A stretch of DNA of 64,000 bases, from positions 2,579,501-2,643,500 of the forward strand of contig NZ_CP027229.1 in assembly GCF_002999135.1 (NCBI RefSeq), in the 5' to 3' direction. This DNA is from Capnocytophaga sp. oral taxon 878. Lineage in GTDB: Bacteria; Bacteroidota; Bacteroidia; Flavobacteriales; Flavobacteriaceae. Below are positions 49,635 through 58,425 of this stretch, in pieces (the first letter of the stretch is position 1; each line of letters begins with the position of its first letter). The notes under the pieces are model-generated. The model searched no databases. It worked only from the letters and a program-made list of their open reading frames with translations, and was not told where the DNA came from. Both the position numbers and the translations under genes were made by a program.

Positions 49635-50561
49635 CTAATAAGTAAAGCTCTTAGTTTTCACAGTGTTGCCACCTCTTTTCGTAACAGCGTTAAGAGGGTA
49701 TTCCATTTTAAAATACTCATACGAAGTCTCCTCAGTATAATCCCTACCACTTATATTAGGATAAGTAACCTCCTCTTTAACCACATTACTCCTCGCATAA
49801 TCCTTTTGCAAAAACACTTCAGGCTTAGTCAGCCTATCCGATGAAAGCAAGAATTTAGGGTTAGTCCTACCATCATACCTAAAAACACATTCACGAGTCT
49901 CACCATTAGCCGTCCTCGTATGTTTACGAATGAAAGAAGTCCCATACACACTCTCCACCAAGTATTTATCTACCGAAACAACAGTAGCACTACTTGTACT
50001 ACCATTAGTAACCGTATATACACTACCTTTCACCTCAATCTCATTCTGTCCATAAGTGTAAGTCGCTACCTTATATACAGTCTCACCAGTAGCCATTTTC
50101 TCAGCCCTACTATGTTCTTGCAAGGTAAGTCCATTGTCATATCGGTAAGCATACTTCTCAATTATAGGCAAGTTAGGCGCACCTTCATTAAGAGTTGTTT
50201 TTTGCAGAAGCCTACCCCTACCATCATATTGGTCATACTTCACCACTCTTTTTTTAATATTATCCACCGTTACAACAGTTTCACTTGGCGAAGTACCATT
50301 GTACGAAGTCTCTTCCACAGTAGTAGTACCAGTAATCACTCCACTTCTCACAATAGCCGTATGCTTTTTCACAAGCCCATACTGAAGGCTCGCATACTCA
50401 TAAAGATGTTCAGTGGTTAGCGTTTGTGTACCCATTTCGGGCAGCGTAGTCTCTACTATTTTATCAGCAAAATAAATAGTAGTCGTCTGGGGCTGATTGT
50501 CATCCTTGTTACAAGCCACCAATAAAGCCCCTGCTGTAAGTAATAAAAAAACTCTTCTCAT
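49635..50561 (-). CDS. Hypothetical lipoprotein with YD-like beta repeats
   Basis: A 308-residue lipoprotein (LLVAC lipobox, Cys17). The mature protein consists of short beta segments with repeated Tyr-Asp/Tyr-Gly patterns (VVKYDQYDGRGRLLQKT, YAYRYDNGLTLQEHS, ECVFRYDGRTNPKFLLSS), similar to the strand-turn units of loosely YD-repeat-like lipoproteins of Bacteroidota. Function unknown. Monocistronic, ended by a terminator. Confidence 0.7.
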   Translation of the reverse strand: MRRVFLLLTAGALLVACNKDDNQPQTTTIYFADKIVETTLPEMGTQTLTTEHLYEYASLQYGLVKKHTAIVRSGVITGTTTVEETSYNGTSPSETVVTVDNIKKRVVKYDQYDGRGRLLQKTTLNEGAPNLPIIEKYAYRYDNGLTLQEHSRAEKMATGETVYKVATYTYGQNEIEVKGSVYTVTNGSTSSATVVSVDKYLVESVYGTSFIRKHTRTANGETRECVFRYDGRTNPKFLLSSDRLTKPEVFLQKDYARSNVVKEEVTYPNISGRDYTEETSYEYFKMEYPLNAVTKRGGNTVKTKSFTY

Positions 50562-50657
50562 TGTATATTAATTTTGAATATTTTCAAGGGAATTATAAAT
50601 AATTAGCATCAAAAATCTTGCCAACAGAGCCTTTCCCCTTGCAAATAAGCACAAAAA

Positions 50658-50687
50658 AACAGCCCTTAGCGCTTGCTAAGGGCTGTT
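50658..50687 (-). terminator. Intrinsic terminator after pepP
   Basis: AACAGCCCTTAGC / GCTAAGGGCTGTT, a 13-bp stem with a 4-base loop. An A-run on the left gives the T-run on the minus strand. Confidence 0.9.
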
Positions 50688-50709
50688 TCCAATATCTCAA
50701 AACAAATAA

Positions 50710-52479
50710 CTATAAAGGTTTTACTAAGCTCAAGAACCACTCTTTTACTTCACCTTCCAATAACGGACCTATTTTCTCTTCACAAGTTTTGTGATAAGCA
50801 TTAAGCCATTCACGTTCTTCATCTGTTAATAATGATACGTTAATACCCGAAGGCATAAACGGACAAAGGGTAAGAGTTTCAAAATCGTAGAAAGTACCAA
50901 ACTCATTAGTAGTTACTTCCCGTACAGTAATAAGGTTCTCGTGTCTAATACCATACTTATTTTCAAGGTACACACCAGGCTCATCCGAGCATACCATACC
51001 AGCCAAAAGCACCTGCGGATTCAAGTCCTTACGAATATTCTGAGGGCCTTCATGTACATTCATAAAGCTACCCACTCCATGTCCAGTACCATGTCCATAG
51101 TCCTTATGGTTCTTCCAAAGAGCCATACGGGCATAAGCATCCAGTTGTACACCTCTAGTACCTTTAGGGAATTGTACCATAGCCAGCTGTATCATTCCTT
51201 TAAGTACCAAAGTACTGTCATCTATAAATTCTTCCGACACTTTTCCTAATGGGATAGTACGAGTAATATCAGTAGTACCTTCCAAGTATTGTCCACCCGA
51301 GTCTACCAAAATACTACCCTCAGCACGTACCTCTTTGCTACCATGTTCAGGAGCCGAATAGTGTACTATAGCTCCATTTCCTTCATACCCTATAATACTG
51401 CCAAAGCTTTCGCCTACAAAGTTCTTTCCTTTAGCACGGAAGTCTCTTAGCTTCCTGCCTATGCTATACTCAGTCATAGGTTCTTTCCCCACCTGATGAG
51501 TAAGCCAATAAAGGAATTTTACCATTGCAGCGCCATCACGTACCATTACAGTGCGGAAACCTTCTAATTCAGTAGCGTTTTTAACAGCTTTCATTAGGTT
51601 GCCAGGGGCTGGTGCTTGTACAATCTTATTTTCTTTTTGTAAAGCCTCAAAAATCGCCTGATTAGTGTTAGGGGCAAGAAGTATTGTGTTTCCTTTTATA
51701 GAGCTTAAATAAGTGTAAAAATCATCATAAGGACGGATGTTTACATTAGCTTTTGCCAGATGAGCTTCAACTTCAGGAGTTACTTTAGCTTTATCAACAA
51801 AAAGAGTAGCTTCCTTATCAGTAAGTGCAATATAACCTAAAAATACAGGGTTATAAGCCACATCACTACCACGAAGATTAAGTGTCCAAGCTACATCATC
51901 CAAAGCAGTAATAAGGTGTAGTGTAGTGTGATGAGTAGCCATTGCAGTACGAATAGCAGTTAGTTTATCACTCACCGTTTGCCCTGCCCATTTATCAGGG
52001 TGTACAAAAATCTGATGTAGTGGGTCTTTTTCACGGTTTGTCCAGATACTATCAATAAGAGGTTTGTGTACTAAGCTGATGTTATGAGCTGTAAGGGTTG
52101 TATGTAGTTTGTCCCAAGCTAAGTGTGAAGTAGCTAAAGTGTTTAGGGCTACAGTAGCTCCAGAAGAAAGTTCAGACACTAACCAGTCGGCATAATCAGG
52201 GGTGCCTTCTACACCATCTTTAAAAAGATCAATACCAGAACCTTTAAGTTCTATTCCCGATTGTACAAAATAACGAGAGTCTGTCCATAATCCAGCTTTG
52301 TTTTTGGTTACTACTACAAAGCCCGCCGAGCCTGTAAAGCCCGAAAGCCAAGCACGTTCTAACCATTCTTTAGGTAAATACTCACTAAGGTGAGGGTCAG
52401 CACTGAATACTACAAAAGCATCAATATTGCTTTCTTGCATTTTAGTGCGCAAAAGGGTTAATTTTTCAGGTGTATTCAT
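50710..52479 (-). CDS. Aminopeptidase P family protein (Xaa-Pro aminopeptidase), three-domain form
   Basis: 589 residues: two creatinase-type N-terminal domains (about 1-300) and an M24 pita-bread domain (about 305-530), plus a C-terminal extension. Metal ligands are seen in ILVDSGGQYLEGTTDITRT (two Asp), YGHGTGHGVGSF (His) and CSDEPGVYLENKYG (Glu). The three-domain length and wording resemble eukaryotic XPNPEP1 rather than the 440-residue E. coli PepP. It removes N-terminal residues next to proline, in the cytoplasm (no signal). Monocistronic. Confidence 0.9.
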   Translation of the reverse strand: MNTPEKLTLLRTKMQESNIDAFVVFSADPHLSEYLPKEWLERAWLSGFTGSAGFVVVTKNKAGLWTDSRYFVQSGIELKGSGIDLFKDGVEGTPDYADWLVSELSSGATVALNTLATSHLAWDKLHTTLTAHNISLVHKPLIDSIWTNREKDPLHQIFVHPDKWAGQTVSDKLTAIRTAMATHHTTLHLITALDDVAWTLNLRGSDVAYNPVFLGYIALTDKEATLFVDKAKVTPEVEAHLAKANVNIRPYDDFYTYLSSIKGNTILLAPNTNQAIFEALQKENKIVQAPAPGNLMKAVKNATELEGFRTVMVRDGAAMVKFLYWLTHQVGKEPMTEYSIGRKLRDFRAKGKNFVGESFGSIIGYEGNGAIVHYSAPEHGSKEVRAEGSILVDSGGQYLEGTTDITRTIPLGKVSEEFIDDSTLVLKGMIQLAMVQFPKGTRGVQLDAYARMALWKNHKDYGHGTGHGVGSFMNVHEGPQNIRKDLNPQVLLAGMVCSDEPGVYLENKYGIRHENLITVREVTTNEFGTFYDFETLTLCPFMPSGINVSLLTDEEREWLNAYHKTCEEKIGPLLEGEVKEWFLSLVKPL

Positions 52480-52505
52480 TGTTTACAGTTTTGAATTCTA
52501 CAGCG

Positions 52506-52537
52506 CAAAAGTACAATCTTTTTTTATACAAATCAAA
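52506..52537 (-). promoter_or_regulatory. Promoter of the aminopeptidase P gene
   Basis: TTTG (52534-52537), 20 bp, TACTTTTG (52506-52513) on the minus strand, 26 bases before the start. Confidence 0.75.
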
Positions 52538-52553
52538 ATATTTTAAACAAAAA

Positions 52554-52589
52554 AAACTTTGCCAAAGCTGTAACACTTTGGCAAAGTTT
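52554..52589 (-). terminator. Intrinsic terminator after tRNA-Trp
   Basis: AAACTTTGCCAAAG / CTTTGGCAAAGTTT, a 14-bp stem with an 8-base loop. The A-run at left is a T-run on the minus strand. It ends the tuf-tRNA-Trp transcript. Confidence 0.88.
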
Positions 52590-52600
52590 CATTCGTTATG

Positions 52601-52671
52601 CACGGGTGGAGGGATTCGAACCCCCATCAACGGTTTTGGAGACCGCTATTCTACCCTTGAACTACACCCGT
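52601..52671 (-). tRNA. tRNA-Trp (CCA anticodon)
   Basis: A 71-base cloverleaf with acceptor stem ACGGGTG / CACCCGT and an anticodon loop with CCA flanked by CGGT/ACCG. Discriminator base G; no encoded 3' CCA. It lies 80 bases downstream of tuf. Confidence 0.93.
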
Positions 52672-52677
52672 ATTTTA

Positions 52678-52711
52678 AAAAAGTTTTGAGAGGATCCCCT
52701 CAAAACTTTTT
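52678..52711. terminator. Hairpin between tuf and tRNA-Trp
   Basis: AAAAAGTTTTGAG / CTCAAAACTTTTT, a 13-bp stem with an 8-base loop. It may act as a terminator that limits readthrough from tuf or as a processing site. Confidence 0.75.
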
Positions 52712-52750
52712 CTATTAATTAACTATAATTCTGCAGTGTGAGAACTAGTA

Positions 52751-53938
52751 TTAGTCAAGAATTTCAGTTACCTGACCAGCACCTACAGTACGACCACCTT
52801 CGCGGATAGCGAAACGAAGACCTACATTCAATGCGATAGGTTGTAACAATTCTACTTCGATAGTTACGTTATCACCTGGCATTACCATTTCAACACCTGC
52901 TTGTAGGTGGATAGTACCTGTAACGTCAGTAGTACGTACATAGAATTGAGGACGGTAATTGTTGTGGAATGGAGTGTGACGTCCACCTTCTTCTTTAGAA
53001 AGGATATACACCTCTGCTTTAAATTTAGCATGTGGAGTTACAGATCCTGGTTTGCAGATTACCATACCACGTTTAATATCTTTTTTATCAATACCACGAA
53101 GTAGTAGACCTACGTTGTCACCAGCTTCACCACGGTCAAGGATTTTGCGGAACATTTCAACCCCAGTAATAGTAGAAGTCAATTTTTCAGCACCCATACC
53201 GATGATTTCAACAGCTTCACCTGTTTTAGCTACACCTGTCTCAATACGACCTGTTGCTACAGTACCACGACCAGTGATAGTGAACACATCCTCAATAGGC
53301 ATTAGGAATGGTTTATCAACATCACGAGTAGGAAGTTCTATATAGCTATCTACTGCATCCATAAGGGCGAGTACAGTATCAACCCATTTTTTCTCTCCAT
53401 TAAGAGCACCAAGAGCTGAACCTTGGATGATAGGTGTGTTATCACCATCATATTGGTAAGAACTTAATAACTCACGCATTTCAAGCTCAACTAACTCTAG
53501 CAATTCAGGGTCGTCTACCATATCAACTTTGTTCATAAAAACAACGATACGAGGAATACCTACTTGGCGACCAAGAAGAATGTGCTCACGAGTTTGAGGC
53601 ATTGGACCATCAGTAGCAGCAACAACTAGGATAGCACCATCCATTTGCGCAGCACCAGTAATCATATTCTTTACATAGTCAGCGTGACCAGGACAGTCAA
53701 CGTGTGCATAGTGACGGGTTGCAGTTTGATATTCTACGTGTGAGGTATTAATGGTGATACCACGTTCTTTTTCTTCTGGGGCGTTATCGATTGAATCGAA
53801 GCTACGAACTTCTGAAAGACCTGCATCTGCTAATACTTTAGTGATAGCAGCTGTAAGGGTTGTTTTACCGTGATCCACGTGTCCAATAGTACCAATATTC
53901 AAGTGCGGTTTTGAACGATCAAATGTTTCTTTTGCCAT
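52751..53938 (-). CDS. tuf: Elongation factor Tu
   Basis: 395 residues, the standard length. The G1 loop is [10 protein letters not shown]3 is [13 protein letters not shown]4 is NKVD, and the switch I region is [16 protein letters not shown]. Domains 2 and 3 follow with the usual [12 protein letters not shown] and [13 protein letters not shown]. It delivers aminoacyl-tRNA to the ribosome. It sits in the conserved tRNA-Thr, Tyr, Gly, Thr, tuf, Trp unit, with its own promoter element. Confidence 0.97.
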   Translation of the reverse strand: MAKETFDRSKPHLNIGTIGHVDHGKTTLTAAITKVLADAGLSEVRSFDSIDNAPEEKERGITINTSHVEYQTATRHYAHVDCPGHADYVKNMITGAAQMDGAILVVAATDGPMPQTREHILLGRQVGIPRIVVFMNKVDMVDDPELLELVELEMRELLSSYQYDGDNTPIIQGSALGALNGEKKWVDTVLALMDAVDSYIELPTRDVDKPFLMPIEDVFTITGRGTVATGRIETGVAKTGEAVEIIGMGAEKLTSTITGVEMFRKILDRGEAGDNVGLLLRGIDKKDIKRGMVICKPGSVTPHAKFKAEVYILSKEEGGRHTPFHNNYRPQFYVRTTDVTGTIHLQAGVEMVMPGDNVTIEVELLQPIALNVGLRFAIREGGRTVGAGQVTEILD

Positions 53939-53988
53939 TTTAAATAAATTTTAATCTTAGTTATATAAATGAGTGTTTGATGTGTGTA

Positions 53989-53996
53989 CAAAGGTA
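53989..53996 (-). promoter_or_regulatory. Promoter -7 element of tuf
   Basis: TACCTTTG on the minus strand, 51 bases before the tuf start and immediately after tRNA-Thr(GGT). No clear -33 TTTG at the right distance, so it may support the upstream promoter at 54420. Confidence 0.55.
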
Positions 53997-54001
53997 AAAA
54001 G

Positions 54002-54073
<72 letters not shown>

Positions 54074-54106
54074 TTTTGAAAAAGAAAATTTTATTTTAGG
54101 ATATAG

Positions 54107-54179
54107 AGCGGGAGACGAGGTTCGAACTCGCGACATTCAGCTTGGAAGGCTGACGCTCTACCAACTGAGCTACTCCCGC
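54107..54179 (-). tRNA. tRNA-Gly (TCC anticodon)
   Basis: A 73-base cloverleaf, acceptor GCGGGAG / CTCCCGC, anticodon TCC in loop CTTCCAA. Confidence 0.93.
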
Positions 54180-54196
54180 GAAAAAATAGATAATAG

Positions 54197-54278
54197 TGGG
54201 AAGAGCAGGATTCGAACCTGCGAAGGTGTAACCAGCAGATTTACAGTCTGCCCTCGTTGGCCGCTTGAGTATCTTCCC
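54197..54278 (-). tRNA. tRNA-Tyr (GTA anticodon)
   Basis: An 82-base class II tRNA with a long variable arm, acceptor GGGAAGA / TCTTCCC, anticodon GTA in loop CTGTAAA. Confidence 0.93.
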
Positions 54279-54320
54279 AAATCAACATTTAAACCTATTA
54301 AATAATAAACTTTTAATTTG

Positions 54321-54394
54321 AGCCGGCAGAGGGATTCGAACCCACGACCCCGAGATTACAAATCACGTGCTCTGGCCAACTGAGCTATGCCGGC
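54321..54394 (-). tRNA. tRNA-Thr (TGT anticodon)
   Basis: A 74-base cloverleaf, acceptor GCCGGCA / TGCCGGC, anticodon TGT in loop TTTGTAA. First gene of the tRNA-tuf unit. Confidence 0.93.
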
Positions 54395-54419
54395 GGCTTG
54401 TACCTTTGTTTTCAGGGTG

Positions 54420-54450
54420 CAAAAGTATAACATTTTTTTTAATCTCCAAA
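54420..54450 (-). promoter_or_regulatory. Promoter of the tRNA-tuf unit
   Basis: TTTG (54447-54450), 19 bp, TACTTTTG (54420-54427) on the minus strand, 26 bases before the first tRNA. Confidence 0.8.
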
Positions 54451-54572
54451 ATTTTTGGCATTTTTTTTTGCATTTTAAAAGTGGTTATTTTTTAAATGAC
54501 TGGAAATCAATGTGTTTTATAGAGAAATTCTTTTGATTTATCTTCTTCAGTGAAGAGAATTTTTAGTATTAA

Positions 54573-55502
54573 TTATCTTACAAAATTGTTGTAAGCAGTG
54601 ATGAGTTGCCTATATTCACTCTTCAGATCAAGATAGTCACGGTTGTTAAAAGCTCTGTTTTTGTTAGCAGTACGGAGGAGTTTCCGAGCAGCACCTAAAA
54701 AAGAGGTAGCCCTTTTGTTGAAATTGTTAAAGTTACTTCTTTTATCATTAGCCTTTTTATTTACAGGTATATTCTTATTTATATTTAATTGGCTTTCAAT
54801 AGCATTGTATTGAGTTTGTAGTTTAGTTTCATCATAAATGTTATTTTCAACTTCAGTAACTACTTCAGTAGTGAAATCATCAATGAGGGTTAATAGTTTT
54901 TTGCTTGAAAGAATATTTTCTTTAAGGGGGTGTTCTTCTAATAATTTTTCTTCAGCTTTAGTTACTATAGGTGTTATAATACTAAAAAGATTTTCTCCGC
55001 TTAGTTTGAAAAGTTTAGTTTCTTCTGATATTTTGTTTTTCAATATTTGTAGTTTTCTCCCGTTATCGTCTTTGTAATCTTCAGCGTCAATATAAGTTGT
55101 GAGGTCATCACAAAATGTAAGCGTGTTTTCGGCACTTTTTTTTATAATATTGAGCTGTTTTTCTACCTCATTAACCTTGTCACCAAATGTTGATGGTATT
55201 TTTAGAGAGGTCTGGTTACTACTTATAGAGAAAAAGGTAGGGTGAGAGGGTTTTATAGCAATCTCATTGTTTTTAACTTTTAGAACAAACTCTTCAGCTT
55301 TATCAAGATATTCTCTTACTTCAGTAATATAGTGTTCGTTATAATTTTTGTATAAACTTAAAGTATTATTATGAAAGTTGATAAGCTCACTGGCAGCTTC
55401 CTGTCCATTTTCATTTTTGGTGTTTTTTTTCTTACTGCTATTAGAGTTACAAGCTAAGAGCAATGTACTCATAATTGCTAATACAAGGATAATTTTTTTC
55501 AT
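54573..55502 (-). CDS. DUF3829 family lipoprotein, copy 1
   Basis: A 309-residue lipoprotein from ATG 55500-55502 (signal MKKIILVLAIMSTLLLAC, Cys18); a start four codons upstream at 55514 overlaps the previous gene and is less likely. The mature protein is helical and Lys/Glu-rich, with YLDKAEEFVLKVKNNE, YIDAEDYKDDNGRKLQ and the C-terminal FLGAARKLLRTA that mark the DUF3829 family. It is a paralogue of the gene just upstream (55504-56436). Function unknown. Confidence 0.75.
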   Translation of the reverse strand: MKKIILVLAIMSTLLLACNSNSSKKKNTKNENGQEAASELINFHNNTLSLYKNYNEHYITEVREYLDKAEEFVLKVKNNEIAIKPSHPTFFSISSNQTSLKIPSTFGDKVNEVEKQLNIIKKSAENTLTFCDDLTTYIDAEDYKDDNGRKLQILKNKISEETKLFKLSGENLFSIITPIVTKAEEKLLEEHPLKENILSSKKLLTLIDDFTTEVVTEVENNIYDETKLQTQYNAIESQLNINKNIPVNKKANDKRSNFNNFNKRATSFLGAARKLLRTANKNRAFNNRDYLDLKSEYRQLITAYNNFVR

Positions 55503-55503
55503 T

Positions 55504-56436
55504 TTAATCAACAAAAGTATTATAAGAGTTAATTATTTGGTTGTAATAGGATGATACTTCTTGGTAATCTCTCTCAGAGAACTCATTAGTATTACTGGAG
55601 TTGCGCATTAGTTTCCGAGCAGGCCCAAGAAAACTCTCTATAGATTGGTTGAAATAGTTAAAGCTGCTTTTTTTCTTCGCAAAATTATCATCTTTTATAG
55701 TAAGTTTTTGACTTTTAGATGATAGATTTTCTAATTCGTTATAAAGAGATTGTAATTTTTCTTGATTTATAATATCATTTTGAGCTTGTAGCTCAACTTC
55801 GCTTATAAAGTTGTCAACTTGTGCTATTATTTTTTTGGCACTTATAATATGTTCTTTTAGCGGATGATCTTCCAAGATGTTCTCTTCTGCCTGCTGAACA
55901 ATAGGGCTCATTGCCTCAAAAAGTATTTTGGCATTAGCGTTAAAATGTTCTACTTGTATAGTTGCTTTAGCTTTGTTGTCTTGTAATTTTTTGCCTTTAT
56001 CATCAAAATAATCTTCAGCATCAAGATATAATGTAATTTCGTCAATTAGTTCATACATAACATTTGCACTTCTTCTTATTTCTTGAAAAGCGTTTTGTAT
56101 TAATTCTTGTTTATCAGTGAAACCTTTAGGAGCTGAATCTATTTTTTTATGAGGAGCTATTATTACATGGATTGGTTTGATAGGCTTGATAGTAGGCACA
56201 CCTGCTATCTTTTTTGTGATAAACTCTTCAGCTTTGTCAAAGTAATTAATGCCCTTGGTGATGTATGAGTTATTATAAGTTTTGTAGGCTTCTAAGACAT
56301 TATTGTAGTAGGTTATTATATCATTATTTTCTTCAAGATTGCTGCCTAACTTGCTAAAAGGGTTCTTTCCATTATTGGTGTTGCAACTAGTAAAGAGAGT
56401 CGTTACAACCATAATTATTAAAGATATTTTTTTCAT
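55504..56436 (-). CDS. DUF3829 family lipoprotein, copy 2
   Basis: A 310-residue lipoprotein (LFTSC lipobox, Cys19). It shares the layout of copy 1: YFDKAEEFITKK, YLDAEDYFDDKGKKLQ, ILEDHPLKEHIISAKKII and FLGPARKLMRNS. Protein identity between the two is moderate (about a third by eye), so the duplication is old. The gene stop lies one base before the copy 1 start, so they form a bicistronic unit. Function unknown. Confidence 0.75.
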   Translation of the reverse strand: MKKISLIIMVVTTLFTSCNTNNGKNPFSKLGSNLEENNDIITYYNNVLEAYKTYNNSYITKGINYFDKAEEFITKKIAGVPTIKPIKPIHVIIAPHKKIDSAPKGFTDKQELIQNAFQEIRRSANVMYELIDEITLYLDAEDYFDDKGKKLQDNKAKATIQVEHFNANAKILFEAMSPIVQQAEENILEDHPLKEHIISAKKIIAQVDNFISEVELQAQNDIINQEKLQSLYNELENLSSKSQKLTIKDDNFAKKKSSFNYFNQSIESFLGPARKLMRNSSNTNEFSERDYQEVSSYYNQIINSYNTFVD

Positions 56437-56515
56437 AATATTCTTTCATATTAATGTGTTAATGAAAACTAGTATAATATATTTTTTAGTACTTGCTACT
56501 TTATTATATAGCAAT

Positions 56516-56549
56516 AAAAGCCTAACTCTGAAAAAGAGTAAAGGCTTTT
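56516..56549 (-). terminator. Terminator-like hairpin beyond rmlD
   Basis: AAAAGCCT / AGGCTTTT with inner ACTCT / AGAGT pairing. The T-rich side on the minus strand suits the rmlD transcript, which stops 159 bases earlier. The rest of 56437-56707 is AT-rich without recognised features. Confidence 0.5.
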
Positions 56550-56707
56550 GTAATAAAGTTGTTTTGTTTAAAAGTTGTAAACTGCTTATGAATTGAGTGT
56601 TGTTCTTAATATAATATTGTGTTTACTAACTAAAAAGATTTTTTTAGTAAAGAGGTTGGAAAAATAATTGTGTTGGGTTTAGTCTTTGTTAAGATTAAAT
56701 CAGCTTT

Positions 56708-57550
56708 TTAAATATTAGGAAGAAGGCTATCTTTCCAGTATGGAATTACATATCCAAAATCATTTTTGAGCTTGGTTTTGTCCAATACTGAATATGCTGG
56801 GCGAGTTACTTTGCTAGGAAATTCAGTTGACCTACATGGCAAAACCTTACAATTATTACCTGATAAACGTACTATTTCAGTAGCAAAATCAAACCAAGAA
56901 CATACTCCTTCTTCAGAAAAGTGGTATGTCTCACGCTTGCCTTTATACCAATTATTTTCTATTGCTTGTACTATAAAGTTCGCTAAGGTAGCTGCATTGG
57001 TAGGAGTGCCTACTTGATCAAAAACTACCTTTAGCTCGGTGCGCTCAGCGCTAAGGCGCTGAATAGTTTTTACAAAGTTGTGACCAAAACGCAATGAGTA
57101 TAACCAAGCGGTACGTATGATAAGGTGTTCAATGCCCGTTTGCTGTATAGCCTCTTCACCAGCTCGCTTAGTGCGTCCATACACACCTAAGGGTTTTGTA
57201 ATATCGGTTTCAGTGTAGGGCGTATTATTAGTGCCTCCAAAAACATAGTCGGTGGAGATGTGAATTAGCGGGATAGCAACTTCCTTGCATACTGCAGCCA
57301 AGTGTGCTACTGCTGTATGGTTAATAGCCTCACAAAGAGCAATGTCTTCTTCTGCCTTATCTACATTAGTGTAGGCGGCGCAATTAACGATAAGCCCAAT
57401 GTTGTTTTGAGTCACATATTCAGCAATAGCAGCTTTCTGGGTAATGTCTAATACATCGGCATCGGTAAAGAAATACTGCTGCTTACGCAAAGCATTCGCT
57501 TGTATTTCAGAACCTAATTGTCCGTTGGCTCCTGTAACTAATATGTTCAT
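56708..57550 (-). CDS. rfbD: dTDP-4-dehydrorhamnose reductase
   Basis: A 280-residue extended SDR protein. VTGANGQLGSEI (residues 4-15) binds NAD(P)H, and YGRTKRAGE carries the catalytic Tyr-Lys; STDYVFGG and TAWLYSLRFGHNFV are RmlD signatures. It makes dTDP-L-rhamnose, a precursor of cell-surface polysaccharide. The other rml genes are not in the window. It is preceded by a 70-residue gene 18 bases upstream on the same strand and shares that gene's promoter. Confidence 0.9.
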   Translation of the reverse strand: MNILVTGANGQLGSEIQANALRKQQYFFTDADVLDITQKAAIAEYVTQNNIGLIVNCAAYTNVDKAEEDIALCEAINHTAVAHLAAVCKEVAIPLIHISTDYVFGGTNNTPYTETDITKPLGVYGRTKRAGEEAIQQTGIEHLIIRTAWLYSLRFGHNFVKTIQRLSAERTELKVVFDQVGTPTNAATLANFIVQAIENNWYKGKRETYHFSEEGVCSWFDFATEIVRLSGNNCKVLPCRSTEFPSKVTRPAYSVLDKTKLKNDFGYVIPYWKDSLLPNI

Positions 57551-57568
57551 TATTAGTAACTAAAAAAA

Positions 57569-57781
57569 TTAGTAACTAAAACTAAAAGCGTTGGCATTTA
57601 CAGTTTGCCCTACCGCAAATTTATTGAACATACGAGCTACATCACCTCTGTATTTTTCAGGTACAGCGTTGCCATAAGTATTGTATAGCTGTACAAATTT
57701 TTGTTTCAAATCAGGGGTTACTTCAGTGTTGAAGTTCTCCATATACAAGATTTGTTCTACTAGTTTTACAAATTCTTCCAT
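57569..57781 (-). CDS. Small hypothetical protein, 70 aa
   Basis: A 70-residue soluble protein (LKQKFVQLYNTYGNAVPEKYRGDVARMFNKF), probably helical, with no family I recognise. It is the first gene after a strong promoter (57828-57835) and is closely followed by rmlD, so it is expressed at the head of that transcript. Its regular composition and conservative start (ATG, promoter distance 47) support a real gene. Function unknown. Confidence 0.7.
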   Translation of the reverse strand: MEEFVKLVEQILYMENFNTEVTPDLKQKFVQLYNTYGNAVPEKYRGDVARMFNKFAVGQTVNANAFSFSY

Positions 57782-57827
57782 AGTTTCTTATTTTATAAAT
57801 GATTAAATATTATTTACTTTTCCGCTG

Positions 57828-57835
57828 CAAAAGTA
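57828..57835 (-). promoter_or_regulatory. Promoter -7 element upstream of the 70-aa gene and rmlD
   Basis: TACTTTTG on the minus strand, 46 bases before the start. No exact TTTG at -33; the expected position is AT-rich. Confidence 0.6.
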
Positions 57836-58173
57836 CGAATAAAATTAATACCGGCAAGTAATAGTTATTAATAAAAATCAACACGCTATTAACAGAGTTA
57901 TCAACAACTTGTTGTTTTTGGCCTTATAGTTATATTTACATCGTAAATAACTTTTTATAATATTCCTCGTGTTATTGCATTGATAAGGAGTTTCAAAAGT
58001 TTTAAAAGACTTATACCTAAGAGTTGCTAAAAAATTAGATAACTTTATAATTATTACCCTTAAAGTATATAACACATTGCCTAGCCACTGCCTCTAAAGT
58101 TATTGGCTAAGTGCATTGCTTATTTTAAAGAAAGTAGTAGAAGATAATTTGGATGCAACATGAAAAAACAAAA
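57836..58173. other. Intergenic AT-rich region without gene
   Basis: The 338 bases between the promoter of the 70-aa gene and the tRNA-Phe terminator hold no convincing gene; a 65-codon minus frame (57878-58075) has random-looking codons. One TTATCAACA (57898-57906) resembles a DnaA box but is single. I see no other structure. Confidence 0.5.
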
Positions 58174-58191
58174 ACCCCAGTATTTACTGAG
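58174..58191 (-). terminator. Intrinsic terminator after tRNA-Phe
   Basis: On the minus strand CCTCAGT / ACTGGGG pair with a 4-base loop and are followed by a T-run, 60 bases downstream of the tRNA. Confidence 0.7.
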
Positions 58192-58250
58192 GCTCTTGCA
58201 ATTCCTAATCCTTAAAAATATGAAAAATTTCCTCTATGAAGAAGATCTCG

Positions 58251-58323
58251 TGGTACCTCCAGGAATCGAACCAGGGACACAAGGATTTTCAGTCCTTTGC
58301 TCTACCAACTGAGCTAAGGTACC
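58251..58323 (-). tRNA. tRNA-Phe (GAA anticodon)
   Basis: A 73-base cloverleaf, acceptor GGTACCT / AGGTACC, anticodon GAA in loop CTGAAAA between AAGGA and TCCTT. Discriminator A. Solo tRNA gene with own promoter and terminator. Confidence 0.94.
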
Positions 58324-58345
58324 AGTTGTTTTATTATTACGGGTG

Positions 58346-58376
58346 CAAAAGTACTACTTTTTTTGAAACCTGCAAA
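58346..58376 (-). promoter_or_regulatory. Promoter of tRNA-Phe
   Basis: TTTG (58373-58376), 19 bp, TACTTTTG (58346-58353) on the minus strand, 23 bases before the tRNA. Confidence 0.8.
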
Positions 58377-58425
58377 AAAAATAACAACTTTTTTGTAGGT
58401 TTTTTATAACTTTTTTTATAACTAT

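Noticed and set aside
52470..52718. An 82-codon plus-strand frame over the tRNA-Trp gene
   Set aside because: It is the antisense translation of the tRNA (the well-known GIRTPINGFGDRYSTLELHP artefact) plus flanking terminators.
57898..57906. A DnaA-box-like TTATCAACA in an AT-rich gap, suggesting an origin
   Set aside because: It is a single site with one mismatch to the consensus; no cluster of boxes and no origin-linked genes nearby.
57878..58075. A 65-codon minus frame upstream of tRNA-Phe
   Set aside because: Random-looking composition, no promoter or conserved context; low-complexity AT-rich sequence.
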